Source: an uncultured Clostridia bacterium (GTDB lineage Bacteria; Bacillota; Clostridia; Oscillospirales; CAG-272). From it: a DNA stretch of 17,187 nt. Numbering within the stretch: the first letter of the stretch is position 1; every line of letters starts with the position of its first letter. The notes beneath the pieces were generated by a model that ran no database searches, had not been told where the DNA came from, and saw only the letters and a program-made list of their open reading frames with translations. Location of the stretch: the NCBI GenBank assembly GCA_945949385.1, contig CAMFEL010000025.1, forward strand, positions 1 through 17,187, written 5' to 3'. This document shows, piece by piece, positions 15,302 to 17,187 of this stretch. A program made the position numbers and the translations under genes.

Positions 15302-15985
15302 TTATTCTCCGAGAAGATCCAAAATCTTCTTGTCGCCGTAAACCATTTCCCAGTCTGCGGTGAACGCGTCTACCGCGTAAAGGGTAAGAGGATGGTAAAT
15401 AAGCTGATCGAACAGCTCGGGGTTAATGGTAACTGCGGGGCAGCCTACCATAGCCACTTTGTGTACCTGCTCTACGTTTTTGAAGCTTGCGGCAAGCACC
15501 TTGCAGCTGATGCTGTGCTTCTTGAAAAGCTCAACGATCTCTTCAACGACGTGAACGCCGTCGGAAACGATATTGTCAAGTCTGTTGATGTAGGGTGCCA
15601 CATAATCTGCGCCTGCGAGAGCCGCAAGCATGGCCTGCTGCTGAGTGAAAATAGCGGTGGCGGTGACCTTGATGCCCTTGCCCTTCAGAATGGAGATAGC
15701 TTTAAGTCCCTCTGCGGAAACGGGGATCTTGATGTAAAAATCGCCGCCTGCGATTTTTTTAAGCTCCTCTGCTTCCTTAACGATGTCCTCGGCAACGTCG
15801 CTTGTAGTCTGGATGTGAAGCATTCTGTCGGGACCGATAATGCTTCTGATCTCTGCGATAAGTGCCTTGAAGTCAGCCTTTTCCCGGGAAATAATGGTGG
15901 GGTTGGTCGTAACTCCGGCAACAGGGAAGAATTCGATACATCTGCGAATCGCCTTGGTATCCGCACTGTCGATTATATACTGCAT
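15302..15985 (-). CDS. fsa: Fructose-6-phosphate aldolase / transaldolase-like protein
   Basis: Class I aldolase of 227 residues, TIM barrel, cytoplasmic. It aligns by eye with E. coli FSA over its whole length: MQYIIDSAD with Asp6, AGVTTNPTII (23-32) with Asn28, Gln59 in MLHIQTTS, Schiff-base Lys86 in FYIKIPVS, ALAGADYVAPYINRLD (122-137) with Tyr132, and KVLAASFKN. Gln59 is the residue that in E. coli FSA favours fructose-6-phosphate aldolase over transaldolase chemistry, but many proteins of this short family act as transaldolases, so the activity is not settled. Either reaction feeds the non-oxidative pentose-phosphate or glycolytic sugar pool. AAAGGAAG seven bases before the ATG supports the start. 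It is monocistronic, with its own promoter and terminator. Confidence 0.9.
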   Translation of the reverse strand: MQYIIDSADTKAIRRCIEFFPVAGVTTNPTIISREKADFKALIAEIRSIIGPDRMLHIQTTSDVAEDIVKEAEELKKIAGGDFYIKIPVSAEGLKAISILKGKGIKVTATAIFTQQQAMLAALAGADYVAPYINRLDNIVSDGVHVVEEIVELFKKHSISCKVLAASFKNVEQVHKVAMVGCPAVTINPELFDQLIYHPLTLYAVDAFTADWEMVYGDKKILDLLGE

Positions 15986-16016
15986 TGTAGTACTTCCTTT
16001 CTTTTTTCCACGTAAT

Positions 16017-16045
16017 ATGATAGCACCGCGGGCTCAATATTGCAA
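16017..16045 (-). promoter_or_regulatory. Probable promoter of the aldolase gene
   Basis: On the minus strand TTGCAA (16040-16045), a 17-base spacer and TATCAT (16017-16022), preceded by TG one base further out (extended -10). The transcript would start near 16010, about 25 bases before the ATG. Confidence 0.6.
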
Positions 16046-16202
16046 TTATATCAATATACAAATATTAGTGCGTAATAGCGGATTTTTCGGTCAAAATCGC
16101 AACATTGTGCGGCGGTGTGCGGATAATGCGGAGATAATGCGTGAATAACGAAAAAACGGACAGCGGTTTTAAGCGTAATTTTTGTGAAAACACTTTATTT
16201 AT

Positions 16203-16220
16203 TCACAATATTGTGATAAT
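16203..16220 (+). promoter_or_regulatory. smpB promoter -10 overlapped by a 14-bp palindrome
   Basis: TCACAAT/ATTGTGA at 16203-16216 is a perfect palindrome. It overlaps an extended -10, TGTGATAAT (16212-16220). No good -35 is visible at the expected distance. A further TTGTGAA half-site lies at 16182-16188. A regulator binding here would block the smpB-ssrA transcript. The identity of the regulator is unknown; the half-site resembles that of Rex but the arrangement differs. Confidence 0.45.
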
Positions 16221-16248
16221 ATATAGTACAGAGAAGGGAGGCGGTACG

Positions 16249-16725
16249 GTGGCGCAGGATAAAAAAGCGAGAAAGGTCATAGCGCTCAACAGGAAGGCAC
16301 GGCACGATTATTTCGTGGACGATACCTTTGAAGCGGGCATAGAGCTTTTCGGCACCGAGGTGAAAAGTCTGCGTGCCGGAACCGTTAATCTTAAGGATTC
16401 GTACTGCCGCATAATAAACGGCGAGCTGTTTGCTTTCGGCGTGCATATAAGCCCGTACGAAAAGGGGAATATTTACAATAAAGACCCCCTTCGCGTACGC
16501 AGACTGCTGATGCACAAAAAGGAAATAGGCAAGCTGTTTTACGCCGTGTCCCGTGACGGCTGTACGCTCATACCTCTTTCTCTGTATTTTTCAGGTTCCC
16601 GCGTAAAGATGGAGCTCGGTCTTTGTCGGGGTAAAAAGCTTTACGATAAGCGCGAGGCTGACGCCAAGCGTCAGGCGGGCAGGGAAATGGAAAGATATTC
16701 AAAGCTCGGCCGCAGAGACGGCTGA
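16249..16725 (+). CDS. smpB: SsrA-binding protein SmpB
   Basis: RNA-binding partner of tmRNA in trans-translation, rescuing ribosomes stalled on broken messages. It is 158 residues, the normal length. The OB-fold motifs are all present: NRKARHDYF (14-22), GIELFGTEVKSLRAG (30-44), DSYCRI (50-55), FAFGVHISPYE (61-71), RRLLMHKKEI (84-93), LIPLSLYF (107-114) and ELGLCRGKKLYDKRE (122-136). The basic C-terminal tail, which reads the empty mRNA channel, is present. The start is a GTG at 16249 with GGGAGG seven bases before it; the longer frame to 16141 has no ribosome site. The stop lies six bases before the tmRNA 5' end, so the two are almost certainly co-transcribed. Confidence 0.97.
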   Translation: MAQDKKARKVIALNRKARHDYFVDDTFEAGIELFGTEVKSLRAGTVNLKDSYCRIINGELFAFGVHISPYEKGNIYNKDPLRVRRLLMHKKEIGKLFYAVSRDGCTLIPLSLYFSGSRVKMELGLCRGKKLYDKREADAKRQAGREMERYSKLGRRDG

Positions 16726-16731
16726 AAATGC

Positions 16732-17097
16732 GGGGCCGCAATGGTTTCGACGGGGATCCTGATTGGCGATAAGCGGGTAGTGTCTGGGGAAACACTTAAA
16801 TAAGCTCCACTTAAATTTAAACGCTAACAATAACAGCGAACTGGCAGCTGCATAAGCTGCGCCGCCATTAGGCGGCCTGTCCGCCCGAAGAGCTGCCGCG
16901 GCTTCGGACGGGCATAACATCAGCGGCAAAAGTGAACGGCGAGTTATCTTTTGCAGCCGTCACTGACTAAAAAGATACCGACTTCCGTATCCCGTCTGCC
17001 GGAGACGGAAGCGGGAAGCACAAAAGGCTGACTGCACCCGGAGAAAGTTGCAGGGAGGGGTTTTCGGACGTGGGTTCGACTCCCACCGGCTCCACCA
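16732..17097 (+). ncRNA. ssrA: Transfer-messenger RNA (tmRNA)
   Basis: One-piece tmRNA of 366 bases. The 5' end GGGGCCG (16732-16738) pairs with CGGCTCC (17087-17093), followed by an encoded ACCA, giving the seven-pair acceptor stem. The conserved GGTTTCGACGGGG lies at about 16743-16755, and the T arm GTGGGTTCGACTCCCAC is at 17070-17086. The tag reading frame runs 16823-16855, resuming at GCT and encoding ANNNSELAAA before TAA. Pseudoknot-forming GC-rich repeats follow (for example GCCGCC/GGCGGC near 16860-16877 and TCCGCCCG/CGGACGGGC). It acts with SmpB and EF-Tu to tag incomplete proteins for proteolysis. No promoter is seen between smpB and this gene. RNase P should generate the 5' end. 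Confidence 0.97.
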
Positions 17098-17140
17098 GAA
17101 AAGAACCCACATTTGTCTAAGACAAATGTGGGTTCTTTTC
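17098..17140 (+). terminator. Strong terminator after tmRNA
   Basis: A perfect 20-bp stem, arms 17098-17117 and 17121-17140, with a TAA loop and a 3' arm ending GGTTCTTTTC. It starts one base after the tmRNA CCA end. It is longer than a typical intrinsic terminator and could be a mobile palindrome. Confidence 0.85.
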
Positions 17141-17145
17141 AACTA

Positions 17146-17187
17146 AATCCGTCCTCACGGACGGATTAAATCCCACCTCAGTGGGAT
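17146..17187. repeat. Two further tandem hairpins at the window end
   Basis: AATCCGTCC/GGACGGATT (17146-17154 and 17159-17167, loop TCAC) and ATCCCAC/GTGGGAT (17170-17176 and 17181-17187, loop CTCA) follow the terminator directly. The loops share the bases TCA. The second may extend beyond the window. They resemble a run of short palindromic elements; their function is unknown. Confidence 0.6.

Noticed and set aside
13454..16015. Long open frames on the plus strand opposite the acyl ligase and the aldolase (13454-14416 and 14801-16015)
   Set aside because: They lack ribosome sites, cross terminators and promoters of real genes, and their protein shows no family pattern. Codon bias of the minus-strand genes explains them.
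16182..16217. Calling the smpB-upstream repeats a Rex operator
   Set aside because: Rex sites have TTGTGAA and TTCACAA facing inward about four bases apart; here the inward pair is 13 bases apart and the close pair faces outward.

Overview
The window looks like chromosomal DNA from an anaerobic Firmicute of the Clostridia, probably Ruminococcaceae/Oscillospiraceae. This is inferred from the type I dockerin, strong Shine-Dalgarno sequences, consensus sigma-A promoters, the TagA-type wall-polymer glycosyltransferase, the multi-membrane-segment MurF and the one-piece tmRNA. No rRNA or tRNA, CRISPR array, transposase or integrase is visible. The species cannot be named from the sequence.

Layout. 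(1) 1-462, minus: the 5' part of a phage-type baseplate gene (BppU N-terminal domain), cut by the window edge. (2) 685-1074, plus: a small unrecognised helical protein, closed by a terminator shared with the next operon. (3) 4769-1123, minus: an operon of alpha/beta hydrolase, murF and ddl, which makes D-Ala-D-Ala and joins it to the peptidoglycan precursor. A TTGACA-17-TATTAT promoter drives it. (4) 4975-8851, plus: a 1022-residue secreted protein with an N-terminal dockerin behind a perfect TTGACA-17-TATAAT promoter, then an atypical CPBP-type membrane protein. (5) 8936-11640, plus: a two-gene unit of a cytoplasmic DUF4838 protein and a TIM-barrel sugar isomerase/epimerase-like protein. (6) 15106-11698, minus: an acyl-activating AMP ligase with a stand-alone acyl carrier protein, then a TagA glycosyltransferase overlapping a phosphopantetheinyl transferase. 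(7) 15985-15302, minus: a fructose-6-phosphate aldolase/transaldolase-like enzyme. (8) 16249-17097, plus: smpB and ssrA (tmRNA) six bases apart, followed by three successive hairpins to the window end.

How the genes work together. Ddl and MurF catalyse consecutive steps of peptidoglycan precursor synthesis. TagA acts in wall teichoic acid linkage assembly. The phosphopantetheinyl transferase could activate the nearby carrier protein, which the adjacent ligase could load with an acyl group. The dockerin protein and the DUF4838/epimerase pair suggest glycan binding and processing, but no cohesin, scaffoldin or sugar transporter is in view. SmpB and tmRNA form the trans-translation ribosome-rescue system.

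Several starts were moved inward from the longest open frame because a promoter or Shine-Dalgarno sequence rules out the upstream codon (685, 4769, 4975, 8936, 10732, 12225, 13001, 15106, 16249). No gene-free stretch exceeds 300 bases; the longest are 15986-16248 and 463-684. The most unusual items are the acyl ligase/carrier/TagA/PPTase neighbourhood, the dockerin protein with its protease-like neighbour, the epimerase with altered metal-site residues, and the boundary-positioned phage baseplate gene.
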